From JAMQPK01 sp963782595 (GTDB lineage: Bacteria; Acidobacteriota; Vicinamibacteria; Vicinamibacterales; JAMQPK01), in assembly GCA_963782595.1 (NCBI GenBank), contig CAWAKJ010000004.1, positions 124,001 through 188,000 of the forward strand: a DNA stretch of 64,000 nt, read 5' to 3'. The notes beneath the pieces were generated by a model, which was not told the DNA's origin, searched no databases, and was given only the letters and a program-made list of their open reading frames with translations. Both the position numbers and the translations under genes were made by a program. Of this stretch, positions 7,402 to 15,696 are shown in pieces. The first letter of the stretch is position 1; each line of letters opens with the position of its first letter.

Positions 7402-10110
7402 CTAATCCCTGGCGGCGTCTAAGAGGCTCTTGAGGATGGACGGCGCTTCCTGACGCAACTCTGCCACTTTCGCCTCGTCTTTACCGCCGGCTTCGGCGAA
7501 ATCCGGTCTGCCGCCGCCTCGCCCACCCACGATGGGCGCCAGCCGTTTCACCAGTTCGCCAGCTGAAACCTTCGAGGTCAGATCGCGGCTGACGCTCGCG
7601 ACGATCGAAACCTTGCCGGGACCAGAGGATGTGACCAGGACGACGCCGCTGCCGATCTGATTGCGGATGGAATCAACGAGCGTCCGCACTTCGTCCTTCT
7701 CGAGGCCTTCAGCCGTGGTCGTCGCCAATCGAATACCCGATACGTCGACGGTTTCATAGGCCGCCTTTTGGCCTCCGCCTCCGCCCATCGCCATCTTCGT
7801 CTTCAGCTCGGAAACGGTGCGGGCCAGCCGCTTGGCTTCGGCCTGGAGATGCTCGATCGCGGCGCGCCCGCGGTCGGCCGTCGTGCCGAGAGGGTCGAGC
7901 AGGTCTTCCAGCGAGGCGCGCACCTCCTGGTGATGCCGCACGGCGCCGTCGCCGGTGACCGCTTCGATGCGCCGGACACCCGCGGCTACGCCGCTCTCCG
8001 AGACGATGGTGAAAAAGCCGATGTCCCCGGTGGCGGCGCAGTGTGTTCCGCCGCACAGCTCCATGCTGAAGCCTGGAATCGACACGACCCGCACCCGGTC
8101 GCCGTACTTCTCCCCGAACAGCGCCATCGCCCCGGCCGCCATCGCTTCCTGCGTGGAGCGCTCGTCGGTAAGAACGGGCGCGTTCCGGTAGATCTGCTCG
8201 TTCACCATCCGTTCGAGCTCCTGCACTTGGTCGGGCGTGACGGGCGAGGCGTGCACGAAGTCGAATCGTAGACGGTCGGGAGCCACGAGCGACCCGGCCT
8301 GTTTGACGTGCGTGCCGAGTATTTTGCGCAGCGCCGCGTGCAGCAGGTGTGTGGCCGTGTGATTTCTTCGCGTCGCATTGCGGGTCGGGGCATCGACTTC
8401 CGCCGTGATGATGTCGCGTTCGCGCAGCACGCCGCTCGTCAAGCGGATGTGGTGCAGACGTGGCAGGCCCGCGGCGATCCGGGTAACGCCATCGACGTTC
8501 GCCGATGCGCCAGACCCGTCCGCATGGAACTGGCCGACGTCGGACACCTGCCCGCCGGCCTCGAGATAGAACGGCGTCTGGCCGAGCGCCGCGTAGCCTT
8601 CCGATCCCTCCTGCAGCTCCTTGACCTGTCGCTGCTGTTTATCGAACAGCGCCACCACCGGAGTGCCCTTGACGGTCGTCGTCGTGTATCCCTCGAAGCG
8701 ATCGCCGGCTGCCGCCAGTCCCTGCTGAGACTGGTCGGATGCAAACACGAACTCCTGACCCTTCTTGCCCTCGAACGCGCTCTTCGCGCGCGCCTTTTCG
8801 CGCTGGCCCTCCATCGCGCGTTCGAACCCTTCTCGATCGACGCCGACCTGCTTCTCGCCGGCGAGATCTTCGATGAAGTCGAGCGGCAGGCCGAACGTGT
8901 CGTACAACTTGAATGCGTCGTCGCCAGGGAGCAGCCGGCCGGGCGCGGCCGCGGCCCGCTCGATCGCGTCTTCCAGCCTGGGCAATCCGCCGGCCAGAAC
9001 GGCGCTGAAGCGATCTTCCTCGTTGCCGACGACGCTGACGACCGTGTCGCGGTTCGACCGCAGCTCTGGATATTCGCCGCCCATCTCCCGGACGATGACG
9101 TCCACCAGTTGACGCAGGAACGTCTCGGTGATCCCGAGCTTCATGCCATGACGCATCGCGCGTCGCATGATCTTGCGCAACACGTACCCGCGGAACTCGT
9201 TCGACGGCATCACGCCGTCGGCGATAAGGAAGGTCATCGTCCGCGAGTGGTCTGCCACGACCCGCATCGACACATCGTCCGGGCTCATCGAGCGGGCGTA
9301 CTTCTTGTCTGCCAGCTGCCCGATCGCGTCGAGGATGGGCGTAAACAGGTCGGTGTCGTAGTTCGACTCGTGGTTCTGCAGAACGGCCGTGATGCGTTCC
9401 AGCCCCATGCCGGTGTCGATCGATGGGGCGGGCAGCGGCCTGAGAGATCCGTCAGCCTGGCGATTGAATTCCATGAACACGTTGTTCCAGATCTCGATGT
9501 AGCGGCTGCAGCTGCACTCGACGCCCCGGCACACCGGTTCGGGGCATGGGATCTGGTTCCCGCGGAAATAGTAGATCTCCGAGCACCGGCCGCACGGGCC
9601 GGTGTCGCCCATCTGCCAGAAGTTGTCGTCCGAGCCAAGCTCCGAGAGGTGATCGGCAGACACGTACTTGAGCCAGTAATCGCGGGCTTCCACGTCTCTC
9701 GGGATGCCGGCCTCCCCTTTGAACACGGTGACGAACAATCTGTCTTTCGGAATTCCCCAGACGCCGGTCAATAGCTCCCAGGCGAATGTGACCGCGTTTT
9801 CCTTAAAGTAGTCGCCGAACGAGAAATTGCCGAGCATCTGAAAGAACGTGTGGTGGCTGGGCGACGGTCCCACGTTCTCGAGGTCGTTGTGCTTGCCGCT
9901 GACGCGCATGCACTTCTGGCAGGTCGCGGCGCGCTTGTACTCGCGCTGCTCCTTGCCGAGGAACACATCCTTGAACTGATTCATCCCCGCGTTGGTGAAG
10001 AGCAGGGAAGGGTCGTCGATAGGGACGAGCGACGAGCTCGGCACGATACGATGGCCGTTTTGCTCGAAATACTCGAGAAAAGACGCGCGAATCTCTTTCC
10101 AGGTCGTCAT
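7402..10110 (-). CDS. alaS: Alanyl-tRNA synthetase
   Basis: 902 residues, full length for AlaRS. The N-terminal catalytic domain begins MTTWKEIRASFLEYFEQNGH and contains the class II motif TNAGMNQFKDVFLG. The editing domain shows the zinc-binding HTATHLLHAAL and CGGTHCAATGDIG. The C-terminal DHHA1/C-Ala region includes GGRGGGRPDFAEAGG. It charges tRNA-Ala and clears mischarged Ser and Gly. The final codons and the TAG stop (AGG GAT TAG) coincide with the GGGATTAG repeat word seen elsewhere at gene ends. It sits between recX and the transglycosylase gene. Confidence 0.98.
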   Translation of the reverse strand: MTTWKEIRASFLEYFEQNGHRIVPSSSLVPIDDPSLLFTNAGMNQFKDVFLGKEQREYKRAATCQKCMRVSGKHNDLENVGPSPSHHTFFQMLGNFSFGDYFKENAVTFAWELLTGVWGIPKDRLFVTVFKGEAGIPRDVEARDYWLKYVSADHLSELGSDDNFWQMGDTGPCGRCSEIYYFRGNQIPCPEPVCRGVECSCSRYIEIWNNVFMEFNRQADGSLRPLPAPSIDTGMGLERITAVLQNHESNYDTDLFTPILDAIGQLADKKYARSMSPDDVSMRVVADHSRTMTFLIADGVMPSNEFRGYVLRKIMRRAMRHGMKLGITETFLRQLVDVIVREMGGEYPELRSNRDTVVSVVGNEEDRFSAVLAGGLPRLEDAIERAAAAPGRLLPGDDAFKLYDTFGLPLDFIEDLAGEKQVGVDREGFERAMEGQREKARAKSAFEGKKGQEFVFASDQSQQGLAAAGDRFEGYTTTTVKGTPVVALFDKQQRQVKELQEGSEGYAALGQTPFYLEAGGQVSDVGQFHADGSGASANVDGVTRIAAGLPRLHHIRLTSGVLRERDIITAEVDAPTRNATRRNHTATHLLHAALRKILGTHVKQAGSLVAPDRLRFDFVHASPVTPDQVQELERMVNEQIYRNAPVLTDERSTQEAMAAGAMALFGEKYGDRVRVVSIPGFSMELCGGTHCAATGDIGFFTIVSESGVAAGVRRIEAVTGDGAVRHHQEVRASLEDLLDPLGTTADRGRAAIEHLQAEAKRLARTVSELKTKMAMGGGGGQKAAYETVDVSGIRLATTTAEGLEKDEVRTLVDSIRNQIGSGVVLVTSSGPGKVSIVASVSRDLTSKVSAGELVKRLAPIVGGRGGGRPDFAEAGGKDEAKVAELRQEAPSILKSLLDAARD

Positions 10111-10135
10111 GAGTGACAGCTATTTTACTTTGGAA

Positions 10136-10250
10136 ACACGAAGGTCACGAAGAACGGCCGGATCGCGAAGGTCACAAAGGCGGATTCTGCCAGGATCACC
10201 AAGGAACGCGACGACGCGACGAGCGCGACGGCGCGACGAAGATTCCGATA
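10136..10250. repeat. Low-complexity intergenic repeats (CACGAAGGTCACGAAG and CGACGACGCGACGAG words)
   Basis: Two word families sit side by side between alaS and recX: ACACGAAGGTCACGAAGAAC and related words at 10136-10195, then GCGACGACGCGACGAGCGCG at 10208-10250. The first family recurs around 33630-33700. The second resembles the inverted repeats that flank the GxxExxY gene at 32327 and 32769. No gene is supported here. Confidence 0.6.
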
Positions 10251-10277
10251 GTCCTCCGTGTCCAAAGACCCGAAACC

Positions 10278-10775
10278 TCACGATTGCCTTGACTTGTTTC
10301 TGATTGCCGCCATGGCAGCGCTGGCGGAGAAGCCCTGCCGGACGAGATAGGCGAGGACCTTCCGGCGTTCGCCGGGTTCTTTCAGACGTTCGGGCTTGCC
10401 GCGCAGTCGGCGGTCCAGCGTGGCTTCCAGCAATTGTGCTTCATCCTCCTCGCCGAAGAGCTCGCCGACGATGTCTCGAGCGAGATCACGATCAATCTGC
10501 ATCGAGATCAGTTTGCCCATCACGCGCCGTGGACCGTGCCGCCGGACGCGCGCCTCGGTGCGCGCCACCGAGAGGGCGGCCCGGCGATCGTCGACCGTTC
10601 GATCCTTGAGGAGACGTTCAACCGCGGCTCGGATCGCGGCATTCGTGTATCCGGCTTCGGCGAGCCGAGCCCGTACCTGGGCCTCGGACAGCTCGCGCGC
10701 GGTCAGCCAACGGAGCGCTCGAAGATAGGCAGTTTTGGAGGACTCGGGGTCTTCGGGCGGTCGGCCTTTCTTCAC
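10278..10775 (-). CDS. recX: Regulatory protein RecX
   Basis: 165 residues made almost entirely of short helices, as in RecX, which binds the RecA filament and inhibits recombinase and coprotease activity. Family-like segments are AYLRALRWLTARELSEAQVRARLAEAGY, DDRRAALSVARTEARVRRHGPRRVMGKL and KVLAYLVRQGFSASAAMAAI, three tandem three-helix repeats. It lies 9 bases downstream of pilT and is probably cotranscribed with it. recA itself is not in the window. Confidence 0.85.
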   Translation of the reverse strand: MKKGRPPEDPESSKTAYLRALRWLTARELSEAQVRARLAEAGYTNAAIRAAVERLLKDRTVDDRRAALSVARTEARVRRHGPRRVMGKLISMQIDRDLARDIVGELFGEEDEAQLLEATLDRRLRGKPERLKEPGERRKVLAYLVRQGFSASAAMAAIRNKSRQS

Positions 10776-10784
10776 CGGGGGATT

Positions 10785-11945
10785 CTACCCTCCGAACCTC
10801 GTCAGTCCGGGGATTTCGGAGACACCCCCACCGGTCACGCTGCGCGCCATTTCGTCGCGTGCGGCGTCTGCCATCGTGGAGACACCCTGTACCTTGAGCT
10901 TGAACTCATCCACGTTCGACGCCCAGCGCAACGCCTCGTCGAGCGAGATGAACCCCTGCTGGTAGAGACCGAAGATCGACTGATCGAACGTCTGCATCCC
11001 GTACTGCGATGTCCCCTGCGAGATGGCGCCGTTGATGAGGTGCGTCTTTTCCTTGTCGATGATGCAGTCGCGGATGAAGGCCGTCGCCACGAGCACTTCG
11101 ACTGCCGGCACGCGGCCGCCCGTGTCGATACGCGGGATGAGCCTCTGCGAGACAACCGCCCTCAGCACCGAGGCCAGCTGCAGCCGTACCTGCTTCTGCT
11201 GGTGCGGCGGATACACGGCGATGATACGGTTGATCGTTTCGGTCGCGTCGGTTGTGTGCAGCGTCGAGAAGACGAGATGGCCGGTTTCGGCGGCGAGCAG
11301 TGCCGTCTCGATGGTTTCGAAGTCGCGCATTTCGCCGACGAGGATCACATCCGGATCCTGCCGCAGCGCGCTGCGGAGCGCTTGTGCAAACGACCGTGTG
11401 TCGACGGAGACCTCGCGCTGATTGACAATCGAGCGGCTGTCGCGGTGCAGGAACTCGATCGGGTCTTCGACCGTCATCACGTGCGAGCAGCGCGAGTTGT
11501 TGATGTGGTCGATCATCGCCGCCAGCGTCGTGCTCTTGCCGCTGCCGGTGGTGCCGGTCACGAGCACGAGCCCGCGCTCTTCGTCGGCAATCCTGCGCAG
11601 TACCGACGGCAACAGCAGGTCGTCGACCGTCAGGATTCGCGTCGGAATGACACGAAGCACCATCCCCATCGTCCCGCGCTGTTGGAAGATGTTGACGCGA
11701 AATCGCCCCAGCCCGCCTACGCTGTACGCGAGGTCCACTTCCTGCGACTTGGTGAACTTGTCGCGCTGCTCGGGCGACATCATCTGCGCGCCCATCGCCA
11801 GCGTGTCCTCGTTCAGGAGCCGCTTTTCTTCGGTGATGGGAACGAGATTGCCGGCGATGCGCGCCATCGGAAATGCGCCCACCTTGATGTGAAGGTCGGA
11901 CGCACCTTTGGCGACGGCGCCACGAAGGAGTTCGTCGATGTTCAT
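10785..11945 (-). CDS. pilT: Type IV pilus retraction ATPase PilT
   Basis: 386 residues of the secretion ATPase family. Walker A is GTTGSGKST at residues 131-139. The Asp box/Walker B region contains DVILVGEMRDFETIETALLA, followed by the His-box-like GHLVFSTLHTTDATETINR. The GEMRD form and length match PilT/PilU retraction motors rather than the larger PilB extension ATPases. The start ATG 11943-11945 immediately follows a perfect 11-bp hairpin that contains its likely GGAG ribosome site. It lies between ilvE and recX. Confidence 0.93.
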   Translation of the reverse strand: MNIDELLRGAVAKGASDLHIKVGAFPMARIAGNLVPITEEKRLLNEDTLAMGAQMMSPEQRDKFTKSQEVDLAYSVGGLGRFRVNIFQQRGTMGMVLRVIPTRILTVDDLLLPSVLRRIADEERGLVLVTGTTGSGKSTTLAAMIDHINNSRCSHVMTVEDPIEFLHRDSRSIVNQREVSVDTRSFAQALRSALRQDPDVILVGEMRDFETIETALLAAETGHLVFSTLHTTDATETINRIIAVYPPHQQKQVRLQLASVLRAVVSQRLIPRIDTGGRVPAVEVLVATAFIRDCIIDKEKTHLINGAISQGTSQYGMQTFDQSIFGLYQQGFISLDEALRWASNVDEFKLKVQGVSTMADAARDEMARSVTGGGVSEIPGLTRFGG

Positions 11946-11972
11946 AAGGCTCCGGGAGGCCCCCGGAGCCTT
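11946..11972. promoter_or_regulatory. Perfect hairpin between ilvE and pilT, enclosing the pilT ribosome site
   Basis: 11946-11956 and 11962-11972 are perfect 11-bp complements around a 5-base loop. On the minus strand the hairpin's last bases run directly into the pilT ATG, with no U-tract, so it is a poor intrinsic terminator. The only GGAG near the pilT start lies within the 3' arm. RNA folding would hide it, which suggests translational control or simply a REP-like palindrome. Confidence 0.6.
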
Positions 11973-11985
11973 TATCGGTTCGAGA

Positions 11986-12939
11986 CTAGCGAGCCTTTGC
12001 TCTGGCAGCCACCACCTCGGGCACGTAGGTCAGCCAGCCGTGGGTGTCGGGCGCCTTACCCATGATCGTGTCGAGGAACCGGCGCTGAATCGCCTCGGTG
12101 ACCGGCCCGCGGCGGCCCGCGCCGACCTGGATCTTGTCGACCGCGCGCACCGGTGTGATTTCCACCGCGGTGCCGACGAAGAACACTTCATCGGCGATGT
12201 ACAGCATCTCGCGCGGAATGTTCTCCTGCGTCACGCGGTACCCGAGGTCTTCGGCCACCTGCATCACCATGTCGCGCGTGATGCCCGGCAGAATCGAGGC
12301 GCTCAGCGGCGGCGTGTAGATCGCGCCGTTGCGGACGAGGAAGATGTTTTCGCCGCTGCCTTCACTGACGTAGCCGAACGTGTCGAGGGCAATCCCTTCG
12401 CTGTAGCCGTTCGCTTCGGCTTCCATGCGGATGAGCGCGGCGTTCGCGTAGTTGCCGCTCGTCTTGGAAAGCGAGGGAAACGTGTTCGGCGCCATGCGGT
12501 TCCACGAGCTCACGCACACGTCGACGCCTTTCTCGAGCGCTTCCGTGCCGAGGTAGGTTCCCCATTCCCACACCATGACGGCGACGTCGACAGGGCAGGG
12601 CCTCGGATTGACGCCCAGTGCGTTGTACCCGCGATACATCAGCGGGCGCACGTAACACGCCTTGAAGCCATTGGCCTGAACGGTTTCGATGACAGCCTTC
12701 TCGAGCTCCTGCTGCGTGTACGGCGAATCCATCCGGTAGATCTTGGCCGACGACAGAAGACGGGCGATATGAGTATCGAGGCGAAGGAGCGCCGAGCCCT
12801 TCGGCGTGTCGTACACGCGCGCGCCCTCGAAAACGCCGCTGCCATAGTGAATGACGTGCGAAGCCACGTGGATGGTTGCGTCCTTCCAGTCCACCAGCTT
12901 CCCGTTCATCCAGATCTTTCCGGTGCCCGCGAATGCCAT
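11986..12939 (-). CDS. ilvE: Branched-chain amino acid aminotransferase
   Basis: 317 residues from ATG 12939, which has AAAGGAG upstream; a longer frame to 12996 would add unsupported residues. It is a fold-type IV PLP enzyme that transfers amino groups between glutamate and Ile, Leu or Val. Typical segments are KIWMNGKLVDWKDATIHVAS, YGSGVFEGARVY, the lysine-bearing SKTSGNYANAALIR and SEGSGENIFLVRNG, then LPGITRDMVM. It is flanked by a protein kinase gene upstream and pilT downstream; no other ilv gene is present. Confidence 0.93.
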   Translation of the reverse strand: MAFAGTGKIWMNGKLVDWKDATIHVASHVIHYGSGVFEGARVYDTPKGSALLRLDTHIARLLSSAKIYRMDSPYTQQELEKAVIETVQANGFKACYVRPLMYRGYNALGVNPRPCPVDVAVMVWEWGTYLGTEALEKGVDVCVSSWNRMAPNTFPSLSKTSGNYANAALIRMEAEANGYSEGIALDTFGYVSEGSGENIFLVRNGAIYTPPLSASILPGITRDMVMQVAEDLGYRVTQENIPREMLYIADEVFFVGTAVEITPVRAVDKIQVGAGRRGPVTEAIQRRFLDTIMGKAPDTHGWLTYVPEVVAARAKAR

Positions 12940-12977
12940 TGCCCTGCTCCTTTGATTTCCTACGAAAATCTTAGCAT

Positions 12978-13970
12978 TTACTGCGCTTCGCCACAAAACG
13001 GGCAGCGCGCCGATCGTGCGTGAAGCGGCTTGCGGCAGTGCCAGCAGAAGCGCGGCTGCGGTGTTTCGCGCGCGCGCAGGCGGGTGTGGATGTCGTGGAC
13101 ATCTTCCTGAGGTGACACGGCAACTGGCGGCGCCGTTGGCGTTTGGCGCGGCACCACACGCGGTGTCTTGCGCCTGCCGCGAGCCGACAGAAGGTCGTCG
13201 AGCAGCTCGCTCGCGCGTTGATAGCGCGCCTGCACGCCGGGCGCCACCGCTTTCATGACGATGTCGTTGATTCGGACGGGAATTTTGGGATTCCGCGTGC
13301 GCGGTGGCGAGACGAGCTCGCCTTTCATGAGCTTTTCCAGGTCCGCCGGCGCCGGTGTGTTGTAGGGCAGCACGCCCGTCAACATCTGGTACATCGTGAC
13401 ACCGAGCGAGTAGATGTCCGAGGCGAAGACCGCCTTGCCATGAAATTGTTCGGGCGCCATGTACGGCGGGCTGCCGATGACGGTCGTCCCATGCGCGGCG
13501 AGCTCAATGAAACGGGAGGTCCCGAAGTCGGCGACTTTCAGTATTCCACCTTCGGTCACAAGCACGTTGCCGGGCCGGAGATCGCGATGAATCACGCCTT
13601 GCTGGTGCGCATGATCGAGCGCGTTGCAGATCTGGCACGTGTAGTCGAGCGTCCGCGCGAGGTCGATCTTCCCGCTCCGCGAGATCGCGGTCTCCAGCGT
13701 GTCGCCCGGCACGTACTCCATCACGATGAAAAAGATGTTCTCCTGCTTCTCTGCAGTGAGAATCGAGACGATGTTCGGATGGCTCAACGAGGCTAGCAGG
13801 CGCGGCTCGCGCAGCAGATCGCCGAAATCGACGTTCTGTCTGTGCGGAACCTTGATGGCGACCTTCTTGTCGATCCAGGTGTCTTGGGCGAGATAAACCG
13901 TGCCGAACCCGCCACTGCCGAGTGGTGAGAGGATCTTGTACTTTCCGATCGTCTGACCGCGGAAAAACAC
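12978..13970 (-). CDS. Ser/Thr protein kinase with C-terminal zinc ribbon
   Basis: 330 residues. The Hanks-type kinase domain covers about residues 10-270: GSGGFGTVY glycine loop, ATP-binding K40, E55, the catalytic loop HRDLRPGN with D130, DFG at 148-150 and GSPPYMAPEQF. R132 replaces the usual lysine of HRDLKPxN, a variant that can still be active. No transmembrane segment is evident. A proline-rich linker leads to CWHCRKPL and CPFCGE near the end, a four-cysteine zinc ribbon. The target is unknown. It is transcribed divergently from rsmE and precedes ilvE by 38 bases. Confidence 0.9.
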   Translation of the reverse strand: MFFRGQTIGKYKILSPLGSGGFGTVYLAQDTWIDKKVAIKVPHRQNVDFGDLLREPRLLASLSHPNIVSILTAEKQENIFFIVMEYVPGDTLETAISRSGKIDLARTLDYTCQICNALDHAHQQGVIHRDLRPGNVLVTEGGILKVADFGTSRFIELAAHGTTVIGSPPYMAPEQFHGKAVFASDIYSLGVTMYQMLTGVLPYNTPAPADLEKLMKGELVSPPRTRNPKIPVRINDIVMKAVAPGVQARYQRASELLDDLLSARGRRKTPRVVPRQTPTAPPVAVSPQEDVHDIHTRLRARETPQPRFCWHCRKPLHARSARCPFCGEAQ

Positions 13971-13986
13971 TGGGAGGCAGTATACA

Positions 13987-14021
13987 GGCTTCGGGCTGCA
14001 GGCTCCGGGCTTCAGGCCGGC
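13987..14021. repeat. GGCTTC-word repeat (family E) between the kinase gene and rsmE
   Basis: Iterated words GGCTTCGGGCT, AGGCTCCGGGC and TTCAGGCCGGCC fill most of the 74-base divergent spacer. They resemble the block at 6240-6268. Promoters for both genes must overlap or flank it; none is clear. Confidence 0.55.
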
Positions 14022-14044
14022 CTAAAGCCATTAGAATCCAAACC

Positions 14045-14779
14045 GTGCATCGGTTCTACGCTCCGGGTTTTTCGGAATCTGCCCTGATAGATCTGCCGGA
14101 AGAAGAGGCGCAGCATCTTCGACGCGTGTTGCGGTTGCGATCGGGTGACACGATTGCCGTCTTCGACGGCCGCGGTCGCGAGGCGGTTGCGCGGGTCGAG
14201 TCGGTGGCCCCCAGGCGTGTGAGCGTGCGCATCATCGAGCCGCGTTCCGCCGCGCCTGAGCCGAGAGTTGCCGTCACGCTCGCGCAGGCGCTGCTGAAAA
14301 GCGACAAGATGGACCGCGTAGTGCGTGACGCGGTCATGTTGGGCGTCGCAGCCGTGCAGCCGTTTGTCAGTCGGCGTACCGAAGTGCCACAAAAGGCCTT
14401 CGCGGGCGGCGGCCGGCAGGATCGCTGGGAGCGCACCATCATCTCCTCGGTCAAGCAGTGTGGCCGGGCCGTCGTACCGGCTGTATTCCCCATCAGAGAC
14501 TTTCGCGAAGTTCTGGAAGCGGGAAGCGGTGAGGCACGCCTGATGTTTGTCGAGCCCGGTGCCGTCGTCGAACTGGCCGAGTTGACCACTTTGGAAGGCC
14601 AGCAGCCGGCAAAGGCAACCGTGCTGATAGGGCCCGAGGGTGGTTGGGATCCTCAGGAAATACAAGACGCGGCACAAGCCGGGGTGACGTTGCTGTCGTT
14701 CGGCGGGCGCGTGTTGCGGGCAGATGCCGCCGCCGCCGCGGTGATTGCTGTTCTACGCTACGTCTGGCGCGACGTTTGA
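14045..14779 (+). CDS. rsmE: 16S rRNA (uracil1498-N3)-methyltransferase
   Basis: 244 residues from GTG 14045, chosen because the family begins with xxRFY (here VHRFYAPG). The longer frame to 13922 runs through the repeat and the kinase gene start. RsmE is a SPOUT-fold enzyme that methylates U1498 of 16S rRNA. Characteristic pieces are AQHLRRVLRLRSGDTI, the basic DKMDRVVRDAVMLGV, RWERTIISSVKQCGR, and the knot motifs LIGPEGGWDPQEI and SFGGRVLRADAAAAAV. It overlaps prmA tail-to-tail by 22 bases. In many bacteria the gene follows prmA in one operon, whereas here it faces it. Confidence 0.93.
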   Translation: MHRFYAPGFSESALIDLPEEEAQHLRRVLRLRSGDTIAVFDGRGREAVARVESVAPRRVSVRIIEPRSAAPEPRVAVTLAQALLKSDKMDRVVRDAVMLGVAAVQPFVSRRTEVPQKAFAGGGRQDRWERTIISSVKQCGRAVVPAVFPIRDFREVLEAGSGEARLMFVEPGAVVELAELTTLEGQQPAKATVLIGPEGGWDPQEIQDAAQAGVTLLSFGGRVLRADAAAAAVIAVLRYVWRDV

Positions 14780-15696
14780 GAATCTGCCAAAGGCCCGTGC
14801 GTCAATACGGCGCAGCCCCATTCATCTTCCTGAGCCTCTCCGTCCAGCGTGAGCCAATTCTCGAGTGCTGAGACAACCTGTGCTCGCTCGACGTCCATGA
14901 AGCCGCTGACGATGAGTTGGCCGCCGCGTGCAACGCACTCGACCAGCTTTGCTGCAGAGTGTTGGAGCAGCGCTCCGGTTAAGTTGGCCATCACGACGTC
15001 TGCCTGCAGAGACATCTCTCGGAAATCGCCTTCTGTGAACCGAACGCGCGCGCCCGTGTCGTTCAGCACCGAGTTCTCGCGGGCGTTGTCGAGGGCATCC
15101 GGATCGATGTCGATCCCCAACGCCGACTGTGCGCCAAGCTTGGCCGCGGCGATCGTGAGCACACCCGACCCGCAGCCGATGTCGAACACCGTGCGGCCCT
15201 CGAGCGGCAATTCCTGCAGCGCCTTGAGCATGAGTCGAGTCGTCGCATGGTGGCCGGTGCCGAACCCCATGGATGGCTGGATGACGACGATGGGGTCTGA
15301 CCCCCGTACGGGGCCGGAATAGCCCTTGCGTGCACTCCCGACGTCTGGCCCCCGTACAGTACGGGGGTCAGACCCCAGTACAGCGTCCCATGGCGGCGCG
15401 ACGACGATGCGGCCGATGGTGATCGCGCGCAGCTCGGCCTGCGAGCGGGCTGCCCAGTCTTCGTCCTCGACATCGATCGCTTCGACAAACAGATGAGAAC
15501 CGAAAGCCGTTGCGAGGGCGTGTGCAGCGGCATCACGAGCCTCGGTCGTGGCGAAGAACGCGCGGAGCGGGGAGGTGTCGTCGGCGTCCTGAATGGCTGA
15601 GGGTTGGTAGTCGTCGAGCTCGGCGAGTACCAGTTCCTGCAGTTGAGGATCGCAGCCGGGAACATGGATTCCCAGCGCGGGCCAGGCCTTACCCAA
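14758..15696 (-). CDS. prmA: Ribosomal protein L11 methyltransferase, with an in-frame repeat insertion
   Basis: 312 residues. The SAM-binding core is clear: MGFGTGHHATT, FDIGCGSGVLTIAAAKLG and DVVMANLTGALL. PrmA methylates L11 at several amino groups. Residues of about 106-135 do not belong to the family: they are encoded by an 87-base palindromic repeat at 15291-15377. Removing exactly those 29 codons would join PPWDAV to LVVIQPSMGFGTG, the expected family sequence. Whether the enzyme stays active with the insert is unknown. It overlaps dnaJ by 8 bases and is the last gene of the hrcA operon. Confidence 0.92.
   Translation of the reverse strand: MGKAWPALGIHVPGCDPQLQELVLAELDDYQPSAIQDADDTSPLRAFFATTEARDAAAHALATAFGSHLFVEAIDVEDEDWAARSQAELRAITIGRIVVAPPWDAVLGSDPRTVRGPDVGSARKGYSGPVRGSDPIVVIQPSMGFGTGHHATTRLMLKALQELPLEGRTVFDIGCGSGVLTIAAAKLGAQSALGIDIDPDALDNARENSVLNDTGARVRFTEGDFREMSLQADVVMANLTGALLQHSAAKLVECVARGGQLIVSGFMDVERAQVVSALENWLTLDGEAQEDEWGCAVLTHGPLADSQTSRQT
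15291..15377. repeat. 87-bp palindromic element inserted in frame in prmA
   Basis: The termini 15291-15309 and 15359-15377 are perfect 19-base inverted repeats beginning TGGGGTCTGACCCCC. Each arm is itself partly palindromic (GGGGTCTGACCCC-like, and CCCCCGTACAGTACGGGGG at the inner right). The length is a multiple of three and lacks stops in the prmA frame, so the gene remains open. Confidence 0.9.

Noticed and set aside
11946..11972. Hairpin after ilvE as a rho-independent terminator
   Set aside because: No U-tract follows on the minus strand; the stem runs straight into the pilT start codon.
10434..12065. 543-residue open frame on the plus strand across recX and pilT
   Set aside because: It is antisense to two well supported genes, is rich in Arg/His/Asp and has no family features. 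Long antisense frames are expected in high-GC DNA.
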